From contig JAHFED010000043.1 of NCBI GenBank assembly GCA_023248635.1, forward strand, positions 1-56,035: a stretch of 56,035 bases of DNA. The letters are read 5' to 3'. The DNA comes from Myxococcales bacterium (GTDB lineage Bacteria > Myxococcota > UBA727 > VGSZ01). This document shows positions 27,636-37,012 of the stretch, one piece after another. Position 1 is the first letter of the stretch. Every line of letters begins with the position of its first letter. The translations under genes and the position numbers were made by a program. The notes under the pieces are model-generated. The model saw nothing but the letters and a program-made list of their open reading frames with translations. It ran no database searches and was not told where the DNA came from.

Positions 27636-28691
27636 ATGGCCACCAGGACGTCGACGAAAAAAACGCAGCCGCGCAGCCGCACAGCGAAGGCCGTGGCCAC
27701 CCACCGCGTCGTCGCCGTCACCGGGGCTTTTGGTTTCTTTGGCCGCCGCGTCTTGGCGCGCCTCGAAGAGGATCCCGAGATCGACCGCGTCGTCGCCGTC
27801 GACGTGCGCTCGGGCTTGCACCTCGATCCTGGCGAAGAAAGCGACGCCTCGGTCATCACGCGCCATCCCAAGCTCTCGGCTCACACCCTCGATCTCACTG
27901 CCCCGGGATCGGATCGAGAGCTGGCCGATATCTTGGTGAATGAAGGAGCCCAGAGTTTGCTACACCTCGCCTTCCTGTCGACGCCGACGCACCACATGGA
28001 GATGGCGCACGAGCTCGAAACCATCGGAACCCACTATGTTTTGAATGCCGCTTCGGCGGCGGGCATTTCCCGGCTGCTCAGCATCTCGTCGACCATGTGT
28101 TATGGGGCGCGGCCCGACAACCCGGCCTTCCTCACCGAAGATCACCCCCTGCGCCCGCCCCCCTCGCGTTCGCTGCGGGACAAGGCCGACGCCGACGATC
28201 AAGTGCGCCGCTTTGCCGCCGAGCACCCCGAGGTCGCCGTCGCCGTCGCCCGTCTGGGCGCACTGCTGCCCAGCGCCCGCGATCATTTCTGGACCCGTCT
28301 GCTCTCCCGGCCGGTGGTGCCCGCCGTGCTCGGCTACGACCCGCTGTTGCAGTTCCTGCACCCCGACGACGGCGTCGCTGCCCTCTGGGGGCTCTGGCGC
28401 GCCGCCGCCCGCGGTCCCTTCAATGTGATCGGAGCGTCGCAGTTGCCCCTTTCTCATGTCTTGACTCGTCTAAAGAAGATTCCAGTTTATTTGCCTGCCC
28501 GGCTCGGACAATCCCTCGCCGCCGCCCTTTGGTCCGCTCAGCTCGTCGAGATGCCGCAGCATTTCTTCGGCTTCTTGCGCTGGCCGTGGCTGTGCGATGA
28601 TGCCCGGATTCGATCCACCACTGGGTTTACGCCGCAGTATGACATCAAAACAGTGTTGAATATTTTGGCGACGTCGAAGGAGGCAGCATGA
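27636..28691 (+). CDS. NAD-dependent epimerase/dehydratase family protein
   Basis: A 351-residue extended SDR protein with the Rossmann motif GAFGFFGRRV after a basic N-terminus, and SISSTMCYGARPDNPAF in the region after the fourth strand. The lysine of the YxxxK motif is present (SLRDKADAD) but the tyrosine is leucine, so ordinary epimerase chemistry is doubtful. It is followed by an acyltransferase 67 bp downstream on the same strand, so a role in lipid or cell-envelope metabolism is plausible. Confidence 0.85.
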   Translation: MATRTSTKKTQPRSRTAKAVATHRVVAVTGAFGFFGRRVLARLEEDPEIDRVVAVDVRSGLHLDPGEESDASVITRHPKLSAHTLDLTAPGSDRELADILVNEGAQSLLHLAFLSTPTHHMEMAHELETIGTHYVLNAASAAGISRLLSISSTMCYGARPDNPAFLTEDHPLRPPPSRSLRDKADADDQVRRFAAEHPEVAVAVARLGALLPSARDHFWTRLLSRPVVPAVLGYDPLLQFLHPDDGVAALWGLWRAAARGPFNVIGASQLPLSHVLTRLKKIPVYLPARLGQSLAAALWSAQLVEMPQHFFGFLRWPWLCDDARIRSTTGFTPQYDIKTVLNILATSKEAA

Positions 28692-28758
28692 TTCTCCGCG
28701 GCCGGGCGTTCTGGGGGATCCGCGCGGAGCAGGGACAACGCCCGGGGAGGACGAGATC

Positions 28759-29547
28759 ATGAGCGGCGACGTCGACGCCTTCGGCAAAGATCCGGCCGTG
28801 CTCGAGGCTCTGCGGCCCCGGCTCGATGTCCTGCTCGATTCGTGGTTTCGCGTCATCGTCGAAGGGGCTGCCCACGTACCCGCCGACGGCCGCGTCATCC
28901 TCGTCGCCAACCACGGAGGCGCGTTGCCCTGGGATGCGCTGGTCTTGATCGCCGCGCTCTCGCGCTCTGCCCCCGGATTCAGCGGACGACAGGTGCGTCC
29001 TCTGGTCGAAGACGCCGTCATGACGGCTCCCTTTCTGGGCACCTTCTTGAACCGTCTCGGCTGCGTGCGCGCGAGCCAGGACAACGCCACCCGCCTGCTC
29101 AACCAGGGAGAGGCTTGCCTGGTCTTTCCCGAGGGCGAGCAGGGCCTGGGCAAGAACTACCGTCGACGTCATCAGCTGCAACGCTTTGGACGGGGCGGCT
29201 TCGTTCGCCTGGCCGTGCGCACCCATACCCCCCTGGTGCCCGTCGCCGTCGTTGGCGCCGAAGACACCGCTCCGCTCTTGGGCCGCATCGATGCCTTCTC
29301 GAGCTTCTTCGCTGACCTGTTGCCCTGGCTGCCGGTGACGCCGACCTTTCCCTTCCTGGGGCCCCTGGGCTTGTTGCCCCTGCCCGCGCGCTGGCGCATC
29401 CGCATCGGCGCGCCCGTCGACGCCAACGAAAGGGTCAAAGACGAAACCGACGCCGTCGCCATCAATGCCCTGGCCACCTCCGTGCGCGATCGGTTGCAGC
29501 GAGACGTGAGCGATCTGGTCGAGCAGCGCGGCGGCGCCTTCTTCTGA
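28759..29547 (+). CDS. Lysophospholipid acyltransferase family protein
   Basis: The 262-residue protein has the catalytic histidine in VANHGGALPWDALVL and the later FPEGEQGLGKNY motif. The spacing NHGG-x-PWD is that of the MGAT-like branch of the acyltransferase superfamily rather than PlsC. Start ATG 28759 follows GAGGACGAG. It probably forms an operon with the epimerase gene. The stop is followed after two bases by dispersed repeat copy C. Confidence 0.9.
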   Translation: MSGDVDAFGKDPAVLEALRPRLDVLLDSWFRVIVEGAAHVPADGRVILVANHGGALPWDALVLIAALSRSAPGFSGRQVRPLVEDAVMTAPFLGTFLNRLGCVRASQDNATRLLNQGEACLVFPEGEQGLGKNYRRRHQLQRFGRGGFVRLAVRTHTPLVPVAVVGAEDTAPLLGRIDAFSSFFADLLPWLPVTPTFPFLGPLGLLPLPARWRIRIGAPVDANERVKDETDAVAINALATSVRDRLQRDVSDLVEQRGGAFF

Positions 29548-29549
29548 TC

Positions 29550-29592
29550 TGATCCCCGATCTCGCTGAACTTCTCGACTGGACTTGGGATGA
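29550..29592 (+). repeat. Dispersed MITE-like repeat, copy C (internally deleted, 43 bp)
   Basis: It starts with TGATCCCCGATCTCGCTGAA two bases after the acyltransferase stop and ends with CTGGACTTGGGATGA at 29592. Both ends match copy D at 30347-30492, but the roughly 100-bp hairpin core is missing. It lies between the acyltransferase and atpI stops. Confidence 0.85.
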
Positions 29593-29599
29593 CTGGCCG

Positions 29600-30076
29600 T
29601 CAGCTCTCCTCGCGCGCCCTGCGAAAGGCGTGGAGAATGCCGCCCAAGGCAGGGATGGTGAGGCCGGTGGCGAAGCCCACGGTCCAGCTGCGGTGCGCGG
29701 CGAGGAGGTAGAGGCCCGCCCCCAAGAGAACCACCAACGATCCCAGCGCCGCCAACAGCACCCGCAGGGTCAGCGCTCGCCGATCGATGAGCGCGAAGTA
29801 GCCGCCAGCGAGGATCCACAGGTTCACGATGGCCAAGACGCCGCCGACGACGAAGCCGCAGGTGTTCGGGAAACCGTTTCCCTGCAGGTGCTCGACGACG
29901 CCGACCGCGGCAGCGACGATCAAGGTGGCGACCAAGGATGCCGCGGTGAGCTGGCGCAGCTCCCGACCCATCTGGTTCAACTTGCCGTCGACCGTCTTTT
30001 CGGCCGTGGGATCCTCGTGCCAGCCCCAGTCGTCGTCGGTTTCGAGCTGGGCCTCCTCCTCAGGCCGGGGGGACAT
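29600..30076 (-). CDS. atpI: ATP synthase subunit I-like protein (AtpI)
   Basis: A 158-residue membrane protein starting at ATG 30076. After about 55 hydrophilic, acidic residues come four membrane helices (ASLVATLIVAAAVGVVEHL, GFVVGGVLAIVNLWILAGGY, LRVLLAALGSLVVLLGAGLY, FATGLTIPALGGILH), as in AtpI/ATPase gene 1 proteins that help assemble the c-ring or supply magnesium. It overlaps atpZ by 17 bp. No other ATP synthase genes are nearby: plsY lies upstream beyond a repeat. Confidence 0.8.
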   Translation of the reverse strand: MSPRPEEEAQLETDDDWGWHEDPTAEKTVDGKLNQMGRELRQLTAASLVATLIVAAAVGVVEHLQGNGFPNTCGFVVGGVLAIVNLWILAGGYFALIDRRALTLRVLLAALGSLVVLLGAGLYLLAAHRSWTVGFATGLTIPALGGILHAFRRAREES

Positions 30077-30350
30077 CGTCGCCTCCCTGGTTCCTGGCGT
30101 CCTCGTCGGCGTCGTTGGCTTTCTGCCAGGCGATGAGCCTGACGATGGCCCGCACCGCCGCCGCCACACCCACCGCGAGGCCGAAGGGAAATCCCCAGGG
30201 CGCAACGCCAAGGTGGGTGTCGGCGAGCTGCCCCAACACGCAGCCGACGATCACCGAGGTGGGAATCTCGAGCGCATAGAGGTGGGCGCGGCCGGCGTCG
30301 CGTTGCTGCCGGCCATCGCGCACGACCTGGCGCAGATCGCGATAGCTCAT
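30060..30350 (-). CDS. atpZ: AtpZ/AtpI family small membrane protein
   Basis: The 96-residue protein has two helices with conserved LYALEIPTSVIVGCVLGQLADT and GVAPWGFPFGLAVGVAAAVRA, the AtpZ pattern. It is normally the partner of AtpI next to the ATP synthase membrane genes. Its ATG at 30348-30350 is formed by the right end of dispersed repeat copy D (GGGATGA). Start position is therefore the repeat junction itself, and the first residues (MSYRDLRQ) could be repeat-adjacent. Confidence 0.82.
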   Translation of the reverse strand: MSYRDLRQVVRDGRQQRDAGRAHLYALEIPTSVIVGCVLGQLADTHLGVAPWGFPFGLAVGVAAAVRAIVRLIAWQKANDADEDARNQGGDDVPPA

Positions 30351-30489
30351 CCCAAGTCCAGTTGAAGTTTGGATGTTCGCTCAGGCGCGAGGAGCGCGCG
30401 CGGAGCGGAGTTGGGTGGGTGCCCCACCGTCCGGCGTGGGGGAGGGTCTGCATCAGACCCTCCAGGAAGACGTTCAGCGAGATCGGGGA

Positions 30490-30492
<3 letters not shown>
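30347..30492 (-). repeat. Dispersed MITE-like repeat, copy D (full, 146 bp)
   Basis: On the minus strand it begins with the plsY stop codon TGA (30490-30492) as TGATCCCCGATCTCGCTGAA and ends GGACTTGGGATGA, whose ATG starts atpZ. It fills the whole plsY-atpZ gap. Hairpins: GGAGGGTCTG/CAGACCCTCC (30441-30463) and CCCCAC/GTGGGG (30422-30441). Confidence 0.9.
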
Positions 30493-31149
<657 letters not shown>

Positions 31150-31217
31150 GCCTTCGACCTAGCAGCTGGCTTGGGGTCCGGCGATGGCTGTTCCCGGGTT
31201 CCCGGGTGGCGATGATC

Positions 31218-31250
31218 GGGCGCTCTGCGCACGGGCGCAGAGAGGCGCCC
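31218..31250 (-). terminator. Strong hairpin after the peroxiredoxin-like gene
   Basis: GGGCGC-TCTGCGC (31218-31230) pairs with GCGCAGA ... GCGCCC (31235-31250) with a three-base bulge and loop ACGG. It lies 20-50 bases after the stop at 31270. There is no T tract, so it may be a transcript-stabilising hairpin. Confidence 0.5.
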
Positions 31251-31269
31251 GGCCAGAGCACCGCTGCGC

Positions 31270-31752
31270 TCAGACGGCGAGCAGCTTCTTCAGGTCGAGG
31301 CCTGCGAGGGAGTCGGCGTCGGTGGCCAGCTGAACCGCTCGCACCTCGTCGCGGTCGTCGACGAAGACGAAGGCCGGCGCCAGCGCCCCCCGCGAGGGCC
31401 CCGCGGCAAAGACCGGAAAAGGCACTTCGACGTCGTCGCCGACGCTGAGGGGTGCGATGCCCTCGATGCGGCTTTGGTGCAGGAAACGCCGCCACTCCAC
31501 GGGGGCCGTCCGAGACACAGGGATCAACACCGTGTTGTCCTGTCCGTCGACGACGGCGGCGGCGGCTTCGATGAGCTTGGCCGAGGCTTCATGCTCCGGC
31601 CCGGCGCAGAAGAAAAAGACCTTCTTGCGGCCGTCGAAGTCGGCGTCGGTGACCACGGCATCGTCAGTGGCCACCAGCGCAAAGCTCGGAAAGACGGTGC
31701 CCTGCTCCGGCAGAGCGCCGCGGGTGACGACGTCGGCTCCATCGATCTTCAT
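31270..31752 (-). CDS. Peroxiredoxin-like (Tpx-type) protein lacking the usual active-site cysteine
   Basis: A 160-residue thioredoxin-fold protein starting MKIDGADVV after GGGAG. GTVFPSFALVATDDAVVTDADF and RKKVFFFCAGPEHE follow the layout of thiol peroxidase, but the usual PxxDTxVC peroxidatic motif is absent. The only nearby cysteine is in FFFCAGPE, one strand earlier. It may be an inactive relative or use other chemistry. It follows the 31796-33712 gene by 43 bp and is probably co-transcribed. Confidence 0.7.
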   Translation of the reverse strand: MKIDGADVVTRGALPEQGTVFPSFALVATDDAVVTDADFDGRKKVFFFCAGPEHEASAKLIEAAAAVVDGQDNTVLIPVSRTAPVEWRRFLHQSRIEGIAPLSVGDDVEVPFPVFAAGPSRGALAPAFVFVDDRDEVRAVQLATDADSLAGLDLKKLLAV

Positions 31753-31795
31753 GAGAACTCCCAGCACGTCTCAGCGGGCTGCAGCGGCGAAAAAC

Positions 31796-33712
31796 TCAGA
31801 TGAGGCCGAGGTCCTGGGCGACGGCGACGCCCTTTTGGGCCGAGGAGGTCGCGCCCTTTGGATAGAGAATCGGAAAGAGAGAATCGATGATCTTCTCTGT
31901 CTGCTTCTGTTCCTTCGACTGCCAGATGCTCTTGTCTTGCAAATCGGCCAGCTCGTGGAAGCGCGGCAAGCCGTTGAGCGAGGCGTTGCCCGACAGGGAC
32001 TTGGTCCAGGTCTTCTGATCGCTTTCGGTGCTGAAGCCGCGGATCGAGGTGGCTTTCCCCGACGAGGCGTTGTTGCCTTTGCCGAAGTAGAGGTGGTCGA
32101 TCTCCATCTCCACCATGGGGATCGAGACCTTCTTGCCCTTGTGCTCGACGTTCACGAAGTCGACGGAGATGTCGATGCTGAGGCCGTCTTTGTGCTCGAG
32201 GGTGAAGCGGTGACGCTCTTGCATCATCGTGAAACCGATCGGCGTCTTATCTGAGGTTCCATTGGGCATCAGCTCACGCAACGCACGACCCGCAGGATTG
32301 TAGGGAGAATCGGTCTTCTTCAGCCATTCCTCGAGGTCGGCGCGGGGCACCTTCTTGTCCTTCAGCGTCATGCCGTACTCGATGCGCTTGCGGATCAAGC
32401 CCGAGGGGGTGTTCTTGTGGGCCTTGTCGATGTCGGCGAGCAGCACGCCGGGACCGGGCTTGAGGTTGTGCAAGCCCTCGGCAATGGCGTTGCTGCGGAT
32501 GCGGCTCACCACGCTCTCGGCGAGCTCACCCTTGGTCGATTTGTAGATGTCCTCGAGGGGCAGGGGCTCGCCCATCTTCAAGTTCGCGAAGATCTTGGCC
32601 AGAGCGTTGGCGTCGGCCTTGGTCGTCGCCAATCCCGCTTTGATGATCTGGTCGGGATCGGCGTATTTCTTCATTCTCTTGCTGTCAACGAAGGCGCCTT
32701 TGCTGTCCTTGGACCACCACTCGGTGTGGGGTTTCAAGGTGAAACCTTTGCCCAGGGCTTTATCGAGCTCCTTTTGGTCACCAGACATCAGATAGAGCCG
32801 CCCGATCGCAGCCTCGTTTTCGACGTTTTCCTTCAGGCGTCCTTTGAGCTCGGTCTCCAAGCGGGAGCTCACGATCACCTTGGAGCCAAAGAAGGCTGGG
32901 TTCTTGCCCGACAGCGCCGTCGGCATGGTGTAGCTGATGTCCAGTGGCAACGACGCCGCCGACCCCGCGGACTTCGTCGCCTTCACGGCCGTCGAACCGG
33001 GCAGGCGCGTCGACAAGGGCGAGGCCTTCGGGGGCATCGGGACCTCGAAGTCGCCCATGCGCCCAAAGCCGCCCCACTCGTGGCCGTTGGCCCAGCGGGC
33101 AGCGACGGCGAGCTTGGCACCGGGCACCAGCTTCAAGCCGGGGTGCAGCGACTGCAGGTATTGGTTGATGTCGTCGTGAGCGAAACGAAAGGTGTGTTCA
33201 CCATTCCATTTGCCCTTGTTGTTGCAGGGGGCGTTGTCCTTCAAGATGGCCAGATTCAAGATTGCTTCTTTATCGCCGTCCTGAACGCGGGCCTGCAACA
33301 TGAGGGTCATCTTGTCGTCGCCGCCGGCCAGGAAGCTGCCCGAGTGCATGGTCTTGATGGTGATCGCGAAGCTCTTGTCGTCGACGGCGCTGGCGGCCAC
33401 CTCGATCTTGCCGCGGGTGTAGCCCCCCGTTCCCTGCTTCACGCCGGCGCTCCCGACGTAGGAGGCCTGGTTGGCACCCGCCGAGGGCACCGAATTGCTG
33501 GCCGTCCAGCTCTTGCCACCGAAGCCGTGCACGGTGGTCAAGGGCAAAGCAACGTTGCCGGCCCCCGAGCGCACCGTGGCCGCCGCCGTCGTTGTCGTTG
33601 TTTTCGGTGGTTTCGCGCCCGCCGCTGCTCCGGTGGCTGCCGTTCGGCTGGCGCGCGCCGTGCGTCCGGTGGCGGCGGCGGAGGGGGCGGAGCGCGGCTT
33701 TCCAACGACCAT
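31796..33712 (-). CDS. Large hypothetical protein
   Basis: A 638-residue protein starting at ATG 33712 with GAGG upstream. The first 50 residues are low-complexity Ala/Thr/Arg. Residues 50-230 look like a beta-rich binding domain (AITIKTMHSGSFLAGGDDKM, NGEHTFRFAHDDINQYL). The C-terminal part (MMQERHRFTLEHKDGLSIDI, PMVEMEIDHLYFGKG) has the strand pattern of CYTH/VTC-type triphosphate tunnel proteins, which is tentative. No signal peptide. Function unknown. Confidence 0.8.
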   Translation of the reverse strand: MVVGKPRSAPSAAATGRTARASRTAATGAAAGAKPPKTTTTTAAATVRSGAGNVALPLTTVHGFGGKSWTASNSVPSAGANQASYVGSAGVKQGTGGYTRGKIEVAASAVDDKSFAITIKTMHSGSFLAGGDDKMTLMLQARVQDGDKEAILNLAILKDNAPCNNKGKWNGEHTFRFAHDDINQYLQSLHPGLKLVPGAKLAVAARWANGHEWGGFGRMGDFEVPMPPKASPLSTRLPGSTAVKATKSAGSAASLPLDISYTMPTALSGKNPAFFGSKVIVSSRLETELKGRLKENVENEAAIGRLYLMSGDQKELDKALGKGFTLKPHTEWWSKDSKGAFVDSKRMKKYADPDQIIKAGLATTKADANALAKIFANLKMGEPLPLEDIYKSTKGELAESVVSRIRSNAIAEGLHNLKPGPGVLLADIDKAHKNTPSGLIRKRIEYGMTLKDKKVPRADLEEWLKKTDSPYNPAGRALRELMPNGTSDKTPIGFTMMQERHRFTLEHKDGLSIDISVDFVNVEHKGKKVSIPMVEMEIDHLYFGKGNNASSGKATSIRGFSTESDQKTWTKSLSGNASLNGLPRFHELADLQDKSIWQSKEQKQTEKIIDSLFPILYPKGATSSAQKGVAVAQDLGLI

Positions 33713-33854
33713 GTTCATCCTCGGTGCGAGAGGGACCAGGGGATCTAGCGCCTTCGGCCGCCCTTTGGCGCCTTCCTGCCCGCACTGTCTCTTTGGGCCG
33801 GGCACCGGCCCGCTGCCCCAAACCAAGGCCCGCCCCTTGCTGTACCCCTCACCC

Positions 33855-35483
33855 ATGCGAGCCCTTGTGTCCCTCTTGCTGACGGTCCTGCTGGCCTCCG
33901 CGGCCCAAAGCGCGCCCTTCAGCGACGCCACCGCGGCCTGGCTGGGCCCCGTGGCCACCGACGGCTGGTCCAACAAGGTCGAGCTGTGTGACGTCGACAG
34001 CGACGGCGACCTCGACGCCCTGGTGGCCAACGGCGCGGCCTACGACACCGCCGATGCGCCGGAGCGGGCCTTTCTCTGGCGCAACGAGGGTGATCACTTC
34101 GTCGACGTTCCCCTGCCCGTGTCTGAGGGCTGGTGGCGGGTGATCAAGTGCGGCGACGTCGACGGCGACGGCGACAGCGACCTCTTCTTCGGCGGCACCT
34201 TCCAGTCGTCGTCGGTGCTGCTGGTACAGGGCAGTGAGGGACTGCAAGATGCCAGCTCGCGCCTGCCCGCCGATCCCCGCTCCCTGGGCGACGCCGAATT
34301 CGCCGACGTCGACGGCGACGGCGCCCTCGATCTGGTGCTGGCGGATTGGGGCGAGGGCGATCCCTTCTTCGTGCGGGGACGACCACGGCTGTGGATGCAA
34401 GGGGCCGACGGCGTCTTCGTCGACCAAAGCGAGCAGCGCCTGCCCGGCGCCCGCACCGGGTTCTCTTGGGACCTCGAAGCCGTCGATGTCGACGACGACC
34501 TGGATTTGGATCTGCTCGTCTCCTGCAAGGTGTGCGCAGACGGGGGATTGCTGCTGGAAAACGATGGCAATGGCGTCTTCTTGGATCAGAGCGCTTTTCT
34601 GCCCGGCGTTGGCAACAACTACGAATTCGAGCCCCTCGACGTCGACGACGACGGCGACCTCGACCTCTTCACCATCAACGACGGACCCGATTTGTCCGAG
34701 CGCCTGCTCAGAAACGAAGGCGGCATCTTCGTCGACGACGCCGCGGCACTGGCACCAGGGCTGCGTACGCCCGACGACGACAACGCCGCCCTCGTGCTCG
34801 ACGTCGACGGCGACGGCGACCCTGATGTGTTGGTGGCCTCCCTGTCGGGCGACGACCGCATCTTCGTCAACGACGGTGGCGTGTTTTCCCAGAGCGTGGT
34901 GGCCACCGATGGGCCTTTTACGCCGGGTTCCCTGGGCGTGGCCCTCGGCGACCTCGACGGCGACGGCAGGCTCGATCTGGTCATGGGACAAGGGGAGAGC
35001 GCCTTCGACGACGCCGTCTACCTCGGCAGCGACGTCGCCGCCGACGCCGCCCCGCCCTTCATGGGCGTCCCCGCCTTCGACGCGCCTCACCGACGGGTGG
35101 TGGTGCGGGCTCACGACCACCTGACCCCCGTGCGCGACGGCGATGTGGGCGTAGAGGCCGTCTTTTCTCAGGGCACGACGAGCCGCCGCGCGCAATTGCG
35201 CCACGCTGGCGAAGAGCAATGGCAGACCGCCGTCGAGCCCGCCGACACCTCGGTGGTGGTGTGCGCGCGCGATCGGGGCGGGCTTCAGACCTGTGCCCAG
35301 CGCCTGACCTTCGCTGATGACGCCGTCAGCGACGACCTGCGGCTGGCCGGCGGGGGGTGCGCGGGCACGGGCACGGCGCCGGCCGCTTTGGGATTGGCCC
35401 TCCTGGTGTTTTTGCCCAGCCGGCGCTGCTGCCACCGATGTTCGAGGCGGGGCGACATCACTCCGTTGCGAGGCCGCCCATGA
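33855..35483 (+). CDS. FG-GAP/VCBS repeat secreted protein with MYXO-CTERM-like tail
   Basis: The 542-residue protein has a signal peptide (MRALVSLLLTVLLASAAQSA) and about seven repeats with calcium-binding DVDGDGDxD loops, predicting a beta-propeller outside the cell. The C-terminus, GGGCAGTGTAPAALGL then a hydrophobic stretch and RRCCHRC, resembles the MYXO-CTERM sorting signal, in which an invariant Cys follows glycines before a membrane helix and basic residues. Its stop overlaps the next start by ATGA: first gene of a three-gene operon. Confidence 0.9.
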   Translation: MRALVSLLLTVLLASAAQSAPFSDATAAWLGPVATDGWSNKVELCDVDSDGDLDALVANGAAYDTADAPERAFLWRNEGDHFVDVPLPVSEGWWRVIKCGDVDGDGDSDLFFGGTFQSSSVLLVQGSEGLQDASSRLPADPRSLGDAEFADVDGDGALDLVLADWGEGDPFFVRGRPRLWMQGADGVFVDQSEQRLPGARTGFSWDLEAVDVDDDLDLDLLVSCKVCADGGLLLENDGNGVFLDQSAFLPGVGNNYEFEPLDVDDDGDLDLFTINDGPDLSERLLRNEGGIFVDDAAALAPGLRTPDDDNAALVLDVDGDGDPDVLVASLSGDDRIFVNDGGVFSQSVVATDGPFTPGSLGVALGDLDGDGRLDLVMGQGESAFDDAVYLGSDVAADAAPPFMGVPAFDAPHRRVVVRAHDHLTPVRDGDVGVEAVFSQGTTSRRAQLRHAGEEQWQTAVEPADTSVVVCARDRGGLQTCAQRLTFADDAVSDDLRLAGGGCAGTGTAPAALGLALLVFLPSRRCCHRCSRRGDITPLRGRP

Positions 35484-37012
35484 AGCGTCGATCTTTTCTC
35501 GGGGCGTCGGCGGCGCTGTCGGCTGCTCTGCTCTGCTCTGGTCGGGCGCGCGCGGCGCCTTTTGGGACTTTTCCGTCGACGGCGCGCTCGCTGCTGCTGC
35601 CCGAGGCCCAGCGCGTCGAGAGCGTGCTCGAGATCTATCTCTATGGCGGGTTGTCGCCGTGGGAGACCCTGTATTTCGTCGAGAGCTATGGCAAAGACAG
35701 CGGCACCTTCTGGTACCAATTCGACGAAGACGTCATCGGCGCCGGCAACGTCTTGAGCAACGAGAGCGCGCTGGGCGCTTGTGTCGTCGACGCCGCGGCT
35801 GCCGCGCCCGCGTTCTTTGCCAACGACGCCCTGGGCAACGAGGTGTTGACGGGCCCCTTCGCTTTCGGGCTGCGCGAGCGCGCTGACTTCGTCGATCGCC
35901 TGCGCTTGGTCGTGCAACGGCACGAGCTGTTGCCCCACGAAGCCGCCGTCCCTTTCGCACTCACCGGCAAACGGGTGGGCCAGCCCGCCATGGCCGGACT
36001 CGGGGCCCAGATCCAACGCTTCTTCGTCGACCAGGATCGCGAGGCCGGCACAGACAGCCGCCGCACGCCCTACAGCTACGTGTTGGCCAGCGCGGCGGCC
36101 ATTCCCAGCGACAACACCGCGGCCTTCACCGCCACCGGGACGCACCCGGGCTTTGCGCGTCCGCTGCGCATCAACGTCGACGCCGCTGCCCGCCTCGAGC
36201 AGCTGCTGGCTCGCGAGGGCGTGAAGGACCAGCGCGCCGCCCACGACGACCTCGTCGAGCTCTATGTGCAGCGCTACCGCCAACGTCTGCGGTACGACGG
36301 CGGCGGCGAGCCCCTGCGCTCTCCCCGTTTTGCCCAGCTGGCCCAGGCCTCCAAGGCGCTGCGCGATGTCGATGCCATTCAAGAGCTCCTGGATCCTGCG
36401 CTGCTGGCACCCATCAATGGGGATCTGTGCGCGTCGGGAGTCACGGTCAACATTCCCGAGCAAAGTCTCAAGCTCGCGGCCCATCTCTTGACCCGCACCG
36501 GCGAACGCGCCCGCTACGTCTGCGTGGTGGACTCCGGCCTGACCGTGTCCAGCGGCGGCGGCGGCTACGACACCCACAGCGATCAGACGCTGACGACGTC
36601 GCGCAACTTCACCAACCTCATGCGCTCGCTCTCTCAGATTGTGAATCGTCCAGGAGAGAGCGATCCAGCCAAGATCTCTCTCGACAAGACCTTGGTCATT
36701 CTCAATACGGAATTCGGCCGCACTCCCCGCGCGCAAGATGGTGCAGGCGGGCGGAACCACCACCCCGACGGCTACGTGACGGCCCTGCTCGGTGGTCCGG
36801 TTCCCGGACGAACGATCCTCGGCGCCATCGACCCCGACGCGCAGGCCACGACCTTTGCGACCCCGGCGGAAAACCGCATGGCGGCGCTGCTCGCTTTGGG
36901 CATCTGGCCCTACGACAACGACGCCTTCGTCGTCGCCGACCATCGCGAGCCCACCAGCGAAGAAGAGGGCGTCGTCGTCACCACCCGCAACGTGCTGGGG
37001 GTGGAGATATGA
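35480..37012 (+). CDS. DUF1501 family Tat-exported protein
   Basis: A 510-residue protein with a twin-arginine signal (MKRRSFLGASAALSAALLCS). DUF1501 proteins are sulfatase-fold relatives exported folded. Signatures seen: LYGGLSPWET, SSGGGGYDTHSDQTLTTSRN, and LNTEFGRTPRAQDGAGGRNH followed by HPDGYV. In many bacteria the gene pairs with a haem-containing DUF1549/DUF1800-like partner, and here the next gene fills that place. Overlaps on both sides are ATGA. Confidence 0.93.
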   Translation: MKRRSFLGASAALSAALLCSGRARAAPFGTFPSTARSLLLPEAQRVESVLEIYLYGGLSPWETLYFVESYGKDSGTFWYQFDEDVIGAGNVLSNESALGACVVDAAAAAPAFFANDALGNEVLTGPFAFGLRERADFVDRLRLVVQRHELLPHEAAVPFALTGKRVGQPAMAGLGAQIQRFFVDQDREAGTDSRRTPYSYVLASAAAIPSDNTAAFTATGTHPGFARPLRINVDAAARLEQLLAREGVKDQRAAHDDLVELYVQRYRQRLRYDGGGEPLRSPRFAQLAQASKALRDVDAIQELLDPALLAPINGDLCASGVTVNIPEQSLKLAAHLLTRTGERARYVCVVDSGLTVSSGGGGYDTHSDQTLTTSRNFTNLMRSLSQIVNRPGESDPAKISLDKTLVILNTEFGRTPRAQDGAGGRNHHPDGYVTALLGGPVPGRTILGAIDPDAQATTFATPAENRMAALLALGIWPYDNDAFVVADHREPTSEEEGVVVTTRNVLGVEI

